Shown here: one piece after another, positions 26,818 through 35,687 of the stretch | Layout of the letters: each line of letters begins with the position of its first letter | Position numbering within the stretch: the first letter of the stretch is position 1 | NCBI RefSeq assembly: GCF_029851875.1 | Contig: NZ_JARKVC010000029.1 | Span: 1 to 63,248, forward strand | Source: Actinomyces sp. | Lineage (GTDB): Bacteria > Actinomycetota > Actinomycetes > Actinomycetales > Actinomycetaceae | Direction: 5' to 3' | DNA: 63,248 nt | Translations under genes and position numbers: made by a program | The notes under the pieces: generated by a model | The model's database searches: none | Told to the model about the DNA's origin: nothing | Seen by the model: only the letters and a program-made list of their open reading frames with translations

Positions 26818-27510
26818 ATGCCGAAAATCATGGGGAGCTCACTCGCCGAGCACCGCGAGCGGATGCGCACGGCGCTCTTTGACGCCCTGTCCGAGCTCAT
26901 GAGCCAGCGCTCCTTCGACAAGATCACGCTGTCCGACGTCGCCGCGCACGCCGGAGTGGGGCGCACCGCCGTCTACAACCACTTCGCGGACAAGGAGGAC
27001 CTCCTCCTGGCCTTCATGGAGTACGAGACCGCGCGCTACTCCGACCAGCTCTCCCGCGCCCTAGCAGGGATCGAGGACCCGATCGACCGCCTGCGCGTCT
27101 ACGTGCGCCAGCAGGCGCTCCTCAAGCGCCACTACCACTTCCCCGCCTCCGGCCCGCTGTCGCACTCCGTGTCCCGAGACGCCGCCGGACGCCTGCGCGC
27201 CCACGCCGGGCTCATCATGCAGATGCTCTCCCAGATCCTCACCAACGCCATGGACAAGGGGGTCATCCCGCGGCAGGACCCCAGCATCGTCATCCCGCTG
27301 ATCCACGCCGCCATCATGGGCGGCCGTCCTACGCCTCTCCAGGCGCAGGCCCGTTCGGCCTACCTGGAAGCACTGGACGTGTTCATCCTGCGGGCTGTGG
27401 GCGCCGAGGTCCCCACCCACGCCGTGCCGTCGATCGGGCAGACGGCCAGCACCGAGCCCGTTGAAGGGGTAGCGGAGGACGGCTCGCTGTCGGTCGCCGC
27501 CGCGGGCTGA
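26818..27510 (+). CDS. TetR-family transcriptional regulator
   Basis: The 230-residue protein has an N-terminal HTH (KITLSDVAAHAGVGRTAVYNHFADKEDLL, about 34-62) and an all-helical ligand/dimer domain. The C-terminal 40 residues are low complexity. The ligand and targets are unknown. It is likely autoregulated, but no clear dyad is visible at its start. It lies 42 nt after the Nudix gene. Confidence 0.9.
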   Translation: MPKIMGSSLAEHRERMRTALFDALSELMSQRSFDKITLSDVAAHAGVGRTAVYNHFADKEDLLLAFMEYETARYSDQLSRALAGIEDPIDRLRVYVRQQALLKRHYHFPASGPLSHSVSRDAAGRLRAHAGLIMQMLSQILTNAMDKGVIPRQDPSIVIPLIHAAIMGGRPTPLQAQARSAYLEALDVFILRAVGAEVPTHAVPSIGQTASTEPVEGVAEDGSLSVAAAG

Positions 27511-27525
27511 CCCGCGCTCCCACCA

Positions 27526-27616
27526 GGGCAGCTCCCGCCCGCGCGAGGAGCCTGCGAGGCCGCCGACGACCTGGGCGAGGGCTTCGGGGCAGCTCCCGCC
27601 CGCGCGAGGAGCCTGC
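27526..27616. repeat. 30-bp direct repeat pair in intergenic DNA
   Basis: GGGCAGCTCCCGCCCGCGCG followed by AGGAGCCTGC occurs identically at 27526-27555 and 27587-27616 (61-bp period). The 304-bp gap 27511-27814 otherwise shows no gene. Upstream of 27815 the ribosome-binding site is AGGAGG. Confidence 0.85.
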
Positions 27617-27814
27617 TCCTGCACCCAGCCGCCCGCGCACGGATGAGAGCGCACCGGGCAGAGGCCGCACGACCTAGCCCCCACAAGGCTGAGACTGCGC
27701 CACTCAGGTAGGCTCACCCAGTCGGAGTGCGTCAGTCTCCGACCACGCCGCGAGCCCCGCCCCTTCGGTAGCGGACCCGCGTGTCACAGTGGGCGCAACT
27801 CAGGAGGACACAGC

Positions 27815-29071
27815 ATGTCTCGGTCTCAGGACGATCTCGTCGCACGCGCGAGCGACCCGAATGCCGAGCTCGCCACCCTGCACGAGCTCGCTCAGAACTA
27901 CCCCGGGCTGCGGCCCTACATCGCAGCCAACCCCCGGACCTACCCCGCTCTGCTGGAATGGCTCGCAGGGCTCGGCGACCCTGCTGTCAACGCCGCCCTG
28001 ACCTCCCGCGGCAGCGCGGCCGACGCCGCGGCCCGGGCCGCAGGGACCGCGGTCAGCGCCGCCACCTCCGTAGCCGCCGCGCCCACAGCCCAGCCCACCA
28101 GCGGTCCCACGCAGGCCCTCCCGGCGACCGAGCCAACCGCCGCCTTCCCCGCGACCCAGGCCACGACGTCGTCGACCACCTCAGCGGCTTCTGCCGAGCG
28201 CCCGGGCACCCAGGCCTATCCAGGCGCCGTCCCTGCCGCCCAGCCGCCCACACAGGCTGTTTCCGTCTTCACGCCCGAGCGCGTCGCCCCTGCCACCAGC
28301 CCAGCCCCCACGCAGGTCGCCCCGGCGAGCAACACCTCCGCCCTGCCACCGCTCGCCCAGCCCACAGCCTTACAGCCCGTCGGCGGCCAGCCCGCAGCCT
28401 CGGTGGGAGGCTCGGACGGCAGCGTCTTCGGCGTCGGCGTCACCGAGAGCCAGGCCCCCAGCGGCCCGCGGCGCTCCACGATCGTCCTGGGGATCCTGGC
28501 CGCCATCGCCCTCGTGCTGGTCGTGGCGATCGTCGTGTGGTTCTTCTCCTCCGCCAGCTCCAGGCCCAGGGCCTCCTCCCCGACCGCCCAGTCCCAGCAG
28601 GAGCAGCCGGCCGCTACACAGGACACCCGTGATCAGGAGTCCACCCCCACCACCGAGGCCTCTCCCACACCGAGCCCCTCGCCCACGCAGAGCCAGAACC
28701 TGCGCGCGCCGGCGCCCACGGACGCCGTTGAGATGAGCTCCTTCTCCGCCCCCAGCGGCAACATCGCCTGCACCCTGGGCAAGAACTCGGTCTCCTGCAC
28801 CATCAACGAGCACAGCTTCATTCCCGAGGACACCTCCTGCAGCTCTGACCCCACCCGTCCCTTCACCGTCACGGTGACCAAGGACGGCCAGGCCCAAGGC
28901 AGCTGCGGTGGCACCGCGGCCGCCGGCGGCGACACCCTGAACTACGGCTCCTCGGCGAAGAACGACTCCTTCGCCTGCACCTCGACCGAGTCCGCCATCA
29001 GCTGCTGGAGCCAGGTCAGCGGCCAGGGCTTCTCCCTGTCCCGCGCGGACGCGCTCAGCACCGTCCGATAA
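27815..29071 (+). CDS. Membrane-anchored LRV-repeat protein
   Basis: The 418-residue protein starts with a variant leucine-rich-repeat (LRV)-like domain (DDLVARASDPNAELATLHEL, and YPALLEWLAGLGDPAV; about 5-63). A long Ala/Pro/Thr/Gln linker runs to about 215. A single membrane helix (TIVLGILAAIALVLVVAIVV) follows, then a Ser/Thr/Pro stalk and a small Cys-containing outer domain (SGNIACTLGKNSVSCTIN.., TSCSSD, SFACTST, ISCW). Six cysteines suggest disulfides outside the cell. The function is unknown; the architecture fits an envelope sensor. An AGGAGG site precedes the ATG. Confidence 0.8.
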   Translation: MSRSQDDLVARASDPNAELATLHELAQNYPGLRPYIAANPRTYPALLEWLAGLGDPAVNAALTSRGSAADAAARAAGTAVSAATSVAAAPTAQPTSGPTQALPATEPTAAFPATQATTSSTTSAASAERPGTQAYPGAVPAAQPPTQAVSVFTPERVAPATSPAPTQVAPASNTSALPPLAQPTALQPVGGQPAASVGGSDGSVFGVGVTESQAPSGPRRSTIVLGILAAIALVLVVAIVVWFFSSASSRPRASSPTAQSQQEQPAATQDTRDQESTPTTEASPTPSPSPTQSQNLRAPAPTDAVEMSSFSAPSGNIACTLGKNSVSCTINEHSFIPEDTSCSSDPTRPFTVTVTKDGQAQGSCGGTAAAGGDTLNYGSSAKNDSFACTSTESAISCWSQVSGQGFSLSRADALSTVR

Positions 29072-29078
29072 GGTCCGC

Positions 29079-30362
29079 GTGCACCGCATGACCTCCACCT
29101 ACGGCCGGATCCTCATCAAGCCCGGCGCCTGGCAGTTCTCTCTCGCGGGCCTGCTTGCCCGCTTCCCCATGTCCATGGTGGGTATCTCCACCATCCTCGC
29201 GGTCCAGAGCCTGTACGGCTCCTACTCCGCGGCCGGCACCGTCAGCGCCGCCAACATCGTCGCGGCCGCCGTCGGCTCCCCGCTCCTGGCCCGGCTCGTC
29301 GACGCCTACGGCCAGGCCCGCGTCATGCTGCCGGCCATCCTGGCCTCCTCCGCCTCCCTGCTCGGGCTCATCGTGGCCACGCAGCAGATCGCACCGCTGT
29401 GGACGCTCATCATCCTGTCCGGCCTGGCCGGTGGACTGGGCGGCTCCATGGGCTCGCTCGTGCGCTCACGCTGGACCACGCTGCTGGACTCGCCCGACGA
29501 CGTCCACACGGCCTTCTCCCTGGAGGCGGCCCTGGACGAGGTCGCCTTCATGATCGGCCCGGTGCTCGCCACCGCCCTGTGCACCACGCACGTTCTGCCG
29601 GTGACCAGCGGGTGGGTCGTCGCCCTGAGCCTGCAGCTGGGCGGTGGCCTGTGGTTCCTCTCCCAGCGCGCCACCGAGCCCCGGCCGCACCCGCGCACGG
29701 CCCGCCCCCGCCGTCGAGGCTCCGACGACGACGCACGCAGCGCCGAGCTCGACACGCTCGCCCCGCCCCGGCTTCCCTCCGTCCTGTCCTACGGGTCAGT
29801 ACGGGCCATCGTCCTGATCTTCCTGTGCTCGGGCATCATGTTCGGCGCCAATGACGTCTCCGCCGTCGCCTTCGCCACTGAGCTGGGACAGAAGAGCCTG
29901 TCCGGCGTGGCCCTGGCCTGCTGGGCTTCCGGGTCGCTCATCGCCGCGCTGGTCTACGGCGCGCGCACCTGGGGCTGGCCGCTGTGGAAGCAGCTGGGGG
30001 TGGGGATGGTGTGGCTGGCTCTGGGGGCCTCGACCTTCCTGCTTGCCCCGAACCTCGCGGTCCTCGTCGTGCTCTACGTTCTCGTGGGCCTGGGCACCGC
30101 TCCCACGATCACCTCAGGCAACAACATCGTCCAGGTCACCGTGGCCCCCGGGCAGCTGACCGAGGGCCTGGCCTGGATCGGTACCGCCTTGAACATCGGC
30201 GTCTCGCTGGGCTCCATGCTCGGGGGCCGAGCCATTGACGCCGCAGGCGCTCACGGTGGTTACACGTTGACCATGTGCGCGGCGTGGATCGGTGTCGTGG
30301 TCCTGCTGGTTGGCCTGCGCACCCTGCGCGGGGCGCGCACTCACGGGCACCTGGACGCATGA
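29079..30362 (+). CDS. Major facilitator superfamily transporter
   Basis: The 427-residue protein has about 12 membrane helices and a charged central loop (about 200-230, RPHPRTARPRRRGSDDD). The GTG at 29079 follows the previous stop by 7 nt with AAGG in place; an internal ATG at 29088 is possible. The substrate is unknown, and there is no drug-efflux signature. Its stop overlaps the start of the GT87 gene (ATGA), so the two are coupled. Confidence 0.88.
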   Translation: MHRMTSTYGRILIKPGAWQFSLAGLLARFPMSMVGISTILAVQSLYGSYSAAGTVSAANIVAAAVGSPLLARLVDAYGQARVMLPAILASSASLLGLIVATQQIAPLWTLIILSGLAGGLGGSMGSLVRSRWTTLLDSPDDVHTAFSLEAALDEVAFMIGPVLATALCTTHVLPVTSGWVVALSLQLGGGLWFLSQRATEPRPHPRTARPRRRGSDDDARSAELDTLAPPRLPSVLSYGSVRAIVLIFLCSGIMFGANDVSAVAFATELGQKSLSGVALACWASGSLIAALVYGARTWGWPLWKQLGVGMVWLALGASTFLLAPNLAVLVVLYVLVGLGTAPTITSGNNIVQVTVAPGQLTEGLAWIGTALNIGVSLGSMLGGRAIDAAGAHGGYTLTMCAAWIGVVVLLVGLRTLRGARTHGHLDA

Positions 30363-31732
30363 GGCCGCTACCCTCGCCCCCTTGGCAGCGCTGGGCCGAC
30401 TCCGTCCCTGTGCAGGTGGTGGCGTGGTGCGCCGTCCTCATCTCCTGCTACCCACGGCTGTGGAACAAGGCTGGCGAGGAGGTGTTCAAGCTCGATGCGT
30501 GGGTCTACTACCACGCCGTCGCGCAGTGGCACGCCGGCGGCAGCCTCTACGACTGGTGGGCCAACCCCGACGAGCAGCTGTGGCCCTTCACCTACCCGCC
30601 CTTCGCCGCCTGGGCCTTCACGCCGCTGACCTGGCTCGACGACCGCAGCGCCCAGGTCCTCCTGGTCCTGGCCACGCCCGCGTGCGTGGGCGTCACCGTC
30701 TGGGCCGCAGCACGCGCGCTGGGGGCGGGCCCGAGGCGGGCGTGGGCGCTCGCGCCCTGGGTGACGCTGGCCAGCGTGAGCGTCATCGAGCCGGTGTACA
30801 AGTCCATGGAGTACGGCCAGGTCAACGCCGTCCTCATGATGCTCGTGGCCGTGGACCTGCTGGTCGTGCCCGCGCGTTCACCCTGGCGCGGGGTGCTGTC
30901 CGCTCTCGCGGCGGCCTTCAAGCTCACCCCGGCGATCGCCGTCATCGTGCTGCTGGCACGCCGGGAATGGCGGGCGGCCGCCACGATGACCGGGACGGCT
31001 GCTGGTGTCACCGCGCTGTGCTGGCTGATCTCGCCCAGCGAGTCCGTCCAGTTCTTCTTCTCTGCCATGTGGGACCCGGGCCGGGCCGGCTTCGCTGACT
31101 ACTCCGGCAACCAGAACCTCAAGGGCCTTGTCGCACGCTGGCTGCCAGAAAGCCTGTGGACCGCGGTGTGGGCGCTGGCCGCGCTAGGCGCGCTGGTCGG
31201 GGCCTGGATGCTGCTGCGACGGCTGGACGGGCTGCGTGGTCTACCTGCTCAGACCGGCATGAAGGGGGTGGCGAGCCCGGACAGGCTGTGCGCGACGCCG
31301 TCGGACGAGGCAGTCGTCCTCACCCTCCAGGTCTCGGTCGCGATGACGCTGGGGCTGCTCATCTCCCCGATCTCCTGGTCCCACCACTGGGTGTGGTGCG
31401 TGCCGGCGCTCATGGCACTGGTGGTGGCCGCGCAGCGGTGGGAGGCACCGGCGCTGTTGACGGCCGCGGCGGCAGGGGTTGCCGTCTTCGTGCTGGCGAT
31501 GCAGTGGTGGTTCCCCGAGCAGAACCACGTGGAGCAGGACTGGCCGGTGTGGGCGACCGTCGTCGGCTCGTCCTACACGTGGTGGGCGCTGGGCACCGGG
31601 GTGGTGCTGACCAGCACGGGCGTGCTGCCCCTGCCTGAGCGGACGGGGACCAGGCAGAGTCGGCGGAGGCGGACCGAGGCTGGGCCGTCTGGGTCTGGGC
31701 CAGCCAGGCCAGAGCAGGCTGGGCTCGCATAG
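30359..31732 (+). CDS. GT87 family mannosyltransferase-like membrane protein (DUF2029)
   Basis: The 457-residue polytopic protein has about ten helices. It has the family features VFKLDAWVYYHAVAQW near the N-terminus (with the catalytic-type Asp after the first helix), LWPFTYPPFAAW, and QNLKGLVARWLPE. GT87 enzymes such as PimE use polyprenyl-phosphate mannose to build lipid or wall glycans. The acceptor here is unknown. The ATG overlaps the stop of the MFS gene. Confidence 0.85.
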   Translation: MRPLPSPPWQRWADSVPVQVVAWCAVLISCYPRLWNKAGEEVFKLDAWVYYHAVAQWHAGGSLYDWWANPDEQLWPFTYPPFAAWAFTPLTWLDDRSAQVLLVLATPACVGVTVWAAARALGAGPRRAWALAPWVTLASVSVIEPVYKSMEYGQVNAVLMMLVAVDLLVVPARSPWRGVLSALAAAFKLTPAIAVIVLLARREWRAAATMTGTAAGVTALCWLISPSESVQFFFSAMWDPGRAGFADYSGNQNLKGLVARWLPESLWTAVWALAALGALVGAWMLLRRLDGLRGLPAQTGMKGVASPDRLCATPSDEAVVLTLQVSVAMTLGLLISPISWSHHWVWCVPALMALVVAAQRWEAPALLTAAAAGVAVFVLAMQWWFPEQNHVEQDWPVWATVVGSSYTWWALGTGVVLTSTGVLPLPERTGTRQSRRRRTEAGPSGSGPARPEQAGLA

Positions 31733-31776
31733 CCTGAGGCGAGCTCGCGCGCAGGATCGTGTCAGCGAGGCCCCGC

Positions 31777-31782
31777 TAGGAT
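31777..31782 (+). promoter_or_regulatory. -10-like TAGGAT, leaderless start of App1-like gene
   Basis: TAGGAT, a 6-nt gap CCCGGT, then GTG at 31789. Confidence 0.55.
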
Positions 31783-31788
31783 CCCGGT

Positions 31789-32922
31789 GTGCCGTTTTCT
31801 GACATCGCTCGCGCCGCCGAGGACCGCCTGCACCGCGGCATGATCCCCGTGCTTCGCGCCCACGGCTGGCGGCCGCGCGTCGTCACCTACGACGGCTACG
31901 GCTCGGCCGGTGACCACGGCTCGATGGTGCGCGTCCTGGCGCGCATGGTCATGCGTCCCAAGGACGCCCCCGCCGAGGGACCGCTCTTCCGCTCCGTCCC
32001 GGACTCGCTGCCCGTGACCGCCACCGAGGTTCGCGACCTCGCACTGGACTCTCTCATTGACGCCCAGCGCGGCTGGCGCCAGTTCATTGACGTCCCCGTC
32101 CCCTACCTGCCGGTGACCATCCACGTGGGAGGGGCCTCGGTGCGTACTCGCGCTGACCGCGGAGGCTACGTGGACGTCGTCGTACGCGATCACGGGCTGG
32201 AGCCGGGTTGGCACGAGGTTGCGATCGACGCCGCAGGCGCCGGACTCGTCCACGCGCGCGTCAACATCGTGCCCCCAGGCCCCCAGCTCGGCATCGTCTG
32301 CGACATCGATGACACGGTCATGGTCACCAACGTGCCCCGCATGTTCATCGCCGGGTGGAACCTCCTGGTCAAGAACGCCTCGAACCGCGAGGCCGTACCC
32401 GGCATGCCGGAGCTGCTCGCCCAGGTGCGCGCCGCACACCCGCAGGCGCCCCTGGTCTTTCTGTCCACCGGGGCGTGGAACGCTGTGCCGACGCTGCGCT
32501 CGTTCTTCAAGAAGCACGCCATCCCCAACGCCCCCATGCTCATGACGGACTGGGGACCAACCAACACCGGCTGGTTCCGCTCGGGTATTGAGCACAAGCG
32601 CACCGAGCTGCGTCGCCTGCTCATCGACCTGCCCGAGGTCCAGTGGCTCCTCATCGGCGACGACGGCCAGCACGACCTCCTCATCTACTCCGAGGTGGTG
32701 CGCGAGCACTCTGACCGGGTTGCGGCCGTGGCGATTCGACGTCTGTCCCAGAAGGAGCAGATGCTGGCCGGTGGCCAGATCGCTCACCCGATGGGGCTGG
32801 GACCGCAGGCGCGCACCCTGGCTGAGGCGGATGTTCCCGTGGTTCAGGGGCGCGACGGCTACGCGCTGGCGCGTACGCTGCCGCGTTGGATCACCCAGGC
32901 GGGCGAGACCACCCTCGATTGA
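31789..32922 (+). CDS. App1-like phosphatidate phosphatase (DUF2183)
   Basis: The 377-residue protein has a HAD-type catalytic motif CDIDDTVMVT (about 171-180) and LVFLSTGAWN. HKRTELRRLL and LIGDDGQHD, which supplies the downstream acidic motif, follow. This is the layout of the App1/DUF2183 catalytic domain, which dephosphorylates phosphatidate or related phosphates. The N-terminal 160 residues form a separate beta-rich domain. The start is GTG behind TAGGAT. Family A elements lie between it and the convergent VIT gene. Confidence 0.87.
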   Translation: MPFSDIARAAEDRLHRGMIPVLRAHGWRPRVVTYDGYGSAGDHGSMVRVLARMVMRPKDAPAEGPLFRSVPDSLPVTATEVRDLALDSLIDAQRGWRQFIDVPVPYLPVTIHVGGASVRTRADRGGYVDVVVRDHGLEPGWHEVAIDAAGAGLVHARVNIVPPGPQLGIVCDIDDTVMVTNVPRMFIAGWNLLVKNASNREAVPGMPELLAQVRAAHPQAPLVFLSTGAWNAVPTLRSFFKKHAIPNAPMLMTDWGPTNTGWFRSGIEHKRTELRRLLIDLPEVQWLLIGDDGQHDLLIYSEVVREHSDRVAAVAIRRLSQKEQMLAGGQIAHPMGLGPQARTLAEADVPVVQGRDGYALARTLPRWITQAGETTLD

Positions 32923-32943
32923 GGCAGGCGCCGCTGCCGGGGC

Positions 32944-32973
32944 CGTCGCTTTAGGTACTCAGCAGTCAGTCGA
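32944..32973. repeat. Solitary left arm of family A
   Basis: CGTCGCTTTAGGTACTCAGC followed by AGTCAGTCGA matches the left arm of the family, with no right arm in place. It lies 63 bp before the left arm of the full copy at 33007. Confidence 0.7.
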
Positions 32974-33006
32974 GGTCTCTGCCGGCCTCCGCCTCACCCA
33001 CAATTC

Positions 33007-33081
33007 CATCGTTTTAGGGCGGGAACAGTCGATCCCGTTGCGGGGAGCATGGGGATCAACCGTTAAGGGCCTGAAGCGACG
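33007..33081. repeat. Family A palindrome in a convergent intergenic region
   Basis: The left arm is 33007-33036 and the right arm is 33052-33081, with loop GTTGCGGGGAGCATG. It lies between the convergent App1-like and VIT genes. Confidence 0.88.
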
Positions 33082-33112
33082 AGAGGACGAGAGAACAGGG
33101 CGAGAAGCCGGG

Positions 33113-34057
33113 TCAGACCGAGACGCCGATGAGGTGGCCGATGCCCCAGGTCACCATCATGGCCAGCGCACCGCCCGCCATATTGCGGATGACCGCTGGA
33201 CGCACCGGCGCCTCGCCCAGCCGGGCGGAGACCCCACCGGTCAGCGCCAGACCCACAAGCACCGACACGAAGGTCAGCGGGATCTTGACCGCCGTGGGCA
33301 GCATGACGATCGCCAGCATCGGCAGCAACGACCCCAGCGTGAAGGCCACCGCGCTGGAGAAGGCGGCGTGCCAGGGGTTGGTGTACTCGTCCTCACGCAG
33401 GCCAAGCTCCGCCTCCAGGTGTGCGCCGACGGCGTCATGCGCCGTGAGCTCTCGAGCAACCGTCAGTGCCGTGGCCGGGCTCAGTCCCTTGGCACGGTAG
33501 TGAGACGCCAGCTCGTCAATGCCGGCCTCAGGATCCTCCGCAAGCTCCTCACGCTGACGCACCACCAGCGCCCGCTCAGTGTCCGACTGGGTCGAGACCG
33601 AGACGTACTCGCCAGCCGCCATCGAGACCGCGCCAGCCAGCACACCCGCGACGCCAGCGGTCAGGATGGCGCCGGCGTTGTCTGGCGTGGCAGCGGCAAC
33701 ACCAATCACGAGGCCGGCAACCGAGACGATGCCGTCGTTCGCGCCGAGCACGCCAGCGCGCAGCCAGTTCAGCCGAGAGGCTAGGGAGACGGCTGCGTCG
33801 CGAGACTCACGGGCGGCGTCGGCGTCGGCCATGTCGGTTGGGCTCAGGACGCTCGTCGAACCGGGAAGAGCAGCCGAGCCCGTCTGCTCGCCACCGGAAG
33901 ACTGCGTGCCAGCCTGAGCTGCGTCGTCGGCCAGATCGGCCAGACTCAGTGACGCGCTCAGCGGGGCGCGAGCGTCCAGTGCAGGGATGTCCGGCGCCTG
34001 CACGGCCTCCTCAGGCTGAGGGCGGGTGCTGCTCGTGGTCGTCTCGTTCGTGGTCAC
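33113..34057 (-). CDS. VIT1/CCC1-family iron/manganese transporter
   Basis: The 314-residue protein has a 95-residue low-complexity N-terminal tail. The VIT domain follows: RLNWLRAGVLGANDGIVSVAGLVIG with the characteristic N-D-G, the second helix GVLAGAVSMAAGEYVSVSTQSD, and three C-terminal helices. The family exports or stores Fe(II)/Mn(II). The start is GTG with a -10-like TACTAT 6 nt upstream. An IdeR-like box lies 37-55 bp upstream of the start, hinting at iron control together with efeUOB. Confidence 0.92.
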   Translation of the reverse strand: MTTNETTTSSTRPQPEEAVQAPDIPALDARAPLSASLSLADLADDAAQAGTQSSGGEQTGSAALPGSTSVLSPTDMADADAARESRDAAVSLASRLNWLRAGVLGANDGIVSVAGLVIGVAAATPDNAGAILTAGVAGVLAGAVSMAAGEYVSVSTQSDTERALVVRQREELAEDPEAGIDELASHYRAKGLSPATALTVARELTAHDAVGAHLEAELGLREDEYTNPWHAAFSSAVAFTLGSLLPMLAIVMLPTAVKIPLTFVSVLVGLALTGGVSARLGEAPVRPAVIRNMAGGALAMMVTWGIGHLIGVSV

Positions 34058-34063
34058 AACTCA

Positions 34064-34112
34064 ATAGTAGAAGCAATGAATAGCGCCGTATAGCAACGCA
34101 AGTCTTACCTAA
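34064..34112 (-). promoter_or_regulatory. VIT gene promoter with IdeR-like box
   Basis: On the minus strand the -10-like TACTAT lies at 34069-34064, and TTAGGTAAGACTTGCGTTG lies at 34112-34094. The latter matches the DtxR/IdeR consensus at 15 of 19 positions. The box lies upstream of the -35 position, where IdeR sites for activated iron-storage genes are found. Confidence 0.6.
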
Positions 34113-34247
34113 CGAAGGTGCGGCTGCCCTCGCAAGGTCGCCTCGCTGTCGCCAAGGTCCCAGCCGACTACCGGAGGTCACCCCGCTTGCTACGCTGCCC
34201 TGGGCGCCATCGCCCGACGCTTCACCGCCCAGAACCAGGAGGCAGTC

Positions 34248-34553
34248 ATGGCCAGCAAGATCCCGTTCATCCTCGGTCTCGGCGCGGGATACGTCCTCGG
34301 GACGCGGGCCGGGCGCGCACAGTACGAGCGGATCAAGGCGGCGGCGACCCGCGTTGCCGAGCGGCCTCTCGTGCGGGAGAAGGTCGACTCCGCCTCCGCT
34401 AAGGCCACGAGCTTTGCGCGCCAGCAGGGAGAGGCGCTCACGAACAAGGTGGTAGACGCCGTCAAGGAGCGGCTGTTCGGCACTCCCGCGCAGCAGCCTG
34501 CCGCCCCGGCGCAGCCCATCGAGGTTGACGACGCCGAGGTCCGCTCGGTCTGA
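34248..34553 (+). CDS. Small YtxH-like protein
   Basis: The 101-residue protein has a Gly-rich N-terminal hydrophobic segment (IPFILGLGAGYVLGTRAGRAQYERI) followed by a charged helical region and a Pro/Ala tail. This resembles the small YtxH/actinobacterial membrane-associated proteins of unknown function. An AGGAGG site lies 7 nt before the ATG. It is convergent with the TRIC gene (17-bp gap). Confidence 0.75.
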   Translation: MASKIPFILGLGAGYVLGTRAGRAQYERIKAAATRVAERPLVREKVDSASAKATSFARQQGEALTNKVVDAVKERLFGTPAQQPAAPAQPIEVDDAEVRSV

Positions 34554-34570
34554 GCGGCGGCGCTACGGGT

Positions 34571-35437
34571 TTAGAGGTCCTGCGGGTCCAGGGGCTCGTG
34601 GCGCCGGGGCTTGGGCGGTGCTGAGCGCGACCAGCGTGGACGCCCCATGAGCGAACGCCGCCACCCCTCGCGCACCGTGCCGCCCTTCTCAGGCGCGCCC
34701 ACTGACCCGACCGGCCACCGCCACCGCGGCCCCGCAGCCAGGCGCGCCGCTCGGCGTCGTTCGCGCTCACGCTGGACCTCTGCCGAGACCGGCAGCCGCC
34801 ACGAGCGCCAGTACGCCAGCAGGCACATGCCCGCACCTACGGCCGTCGCCATCACCATCGCCCAGGCCTCCGGGATCCCGACCACCACCAGCGCCACCTC
34901 AGTCCCCGCCGAGCACAGCGCCGGGACGGCGTAGAGCTTGTTACCCCCGAAGACCGCAGGAGTCTCACCCACAGAGATGTCGCGGATCATCGAGCCCCCC
35001 ACAGCCGTCAGGCACCCGAGCAGCAGCGCGGGCATGACGCCGAGTCCGTTGACCAGGGCCTTCGAGGCACCGGTCGCGGCCCACGTCCCCAGCACCACAG
35101 CGTCAGCCACCACGAGGAAGCGCCTGGCCGGACGTGAGCTGAAGGGCAACCACCAGGCGATGAGCGCGCCGGCGCAGGCGGTGTAGAGGTAATACGGGTC
35201 GGTCAGCGCAAAGGGCGGGCCAGCCTGGATCATGAGGTCGCGCAGGATCCCGCCGCCGGTGGCGGTGAGCATCGCCAGCACCACGAAGCCCACAAGGTCA
35301 AAGTTCTTGCGGCGCGCGATGAGCCCGCCAAGGATCCCGTTGAGCAGCACACCGGACAGGTCGAGCGCACGGAAGGTGCTCGACAGCGCCTCGGGGACCG
35401 GCATCTCGACGGCGACGTGAAGAACAGGGGCGAGCAC
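34571..35437 (-). CDS. TRIC-family cation channel (UPF0126)
   Basis: The 288-residue protein has seven membrane helices. The two internally repeated signature segments are GLIARRKNFDLVGFVVLAM followed by TATGGGILRDL, and LLGCLTAVGGSMIRDISVGETP. They are typical of YadS-like trimeric intracellular cation channels. A basic C-terminal tail of about 60 residues (ERERRRAARLA..) is longer than usual. The start is GTG at 35437 with TAGGCT 6 nt upstream. Confidence 0.92.
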   Translation of the reverse strand: MLAPVLHVAVEMPVPEALSSTFRALDLSGVLLNGILGGLIARRKNFDLVGFVVLAMLTATGGGILRDLMIQAGPPFALTDPYYLYTACAGALIAWWLPFSSRPARRFLVVADAVVLGTWAATGASKALVNGLGVMPALLLGCLTAVGGSMIRDISVGETPAVFGGNKLYAVPALCSAGTEVALVVVGIPEAWAMVMATAVGAGMCLLAYWRSWRLPVSAEVQRERERRRAARLAAGPRWRWPVGSVGAPEKGGTVREGWRRSLMGRPRWSRSAPPKPRRHEPLDPQDL

Positions 35438-35443
35438 GGCGCC

Positions 35444-35449
35444 AGCCTA
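35444..35449 (-). promoter_or_regulatory. -10-like TAGGCT, leaderless start of TRIC gene
   Basis: TAGGCT on the minus strand, a 6-nt gap GGCGCC, then GTG at 35437. Confidence 0.55.
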
Positions 35450-35517
35450 GCCAACACGCTCACCAACACGGCCCAGCCTCGTGGATACACCGCACCCGGA
35501 GGGCGAGCACACCAGTC

Positions 35518-35549
35518 TTGACAACCGGGGGGCGCAACCACAATAGTAT
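35518..35549 (+). promoter_or_regulatory. Promoter of ABC-transporter unit
   Basis: A consensus -35 TTGACA (35518-35523) is followed by an AT-rich patch ACCACAATAGTATTTAT. CACAAT (15-bp spacer) and TAGTAT (20-bp spacer) are both imperfectly placed candidates for the -10. The AT-rich stretch is unusual for this chromosome. Confidence 0.5.
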
Positions 35550-35584
35550 TTATCCACCCTGGAACCAGCTCAAGGATGAGCACC

Positions 35585-35677
35585 ATGTGCATTTCCGCCG
35601 TCACGCGCCTTGCCACACTTTCTCAGCTATCTCCCCGCTCATGCTCCGACGCCGCCTACCCGTCCTTGAGCTACTGA
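35585..35677 (+). CDS. Possible 30-residue peptide (leader or precursor)
   Basis: The reading frame starts ATG TGC ATT TCC and encodes 30 residues beginning MCISAVTRLATL and ending AAYPSLSY. It has two cysteines (positions 2 and 20) and many Ser/Thr. AAGG lies 9 nt before the ATG; an in-frame ATG at 35576 would add three residues. It ends 10 nt before the ABC ATPase start, which has no ribosome-binding site of its own, so translation coupling is plausible. The peptide resembles nothing I recognise, and its reality is not proven. Confidence 0.35.
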   Translation: MCISAVTRLATLSQLSPRSCSDAAYPSLSY

Positions 35678-35687
35678 CGCACCTCAC

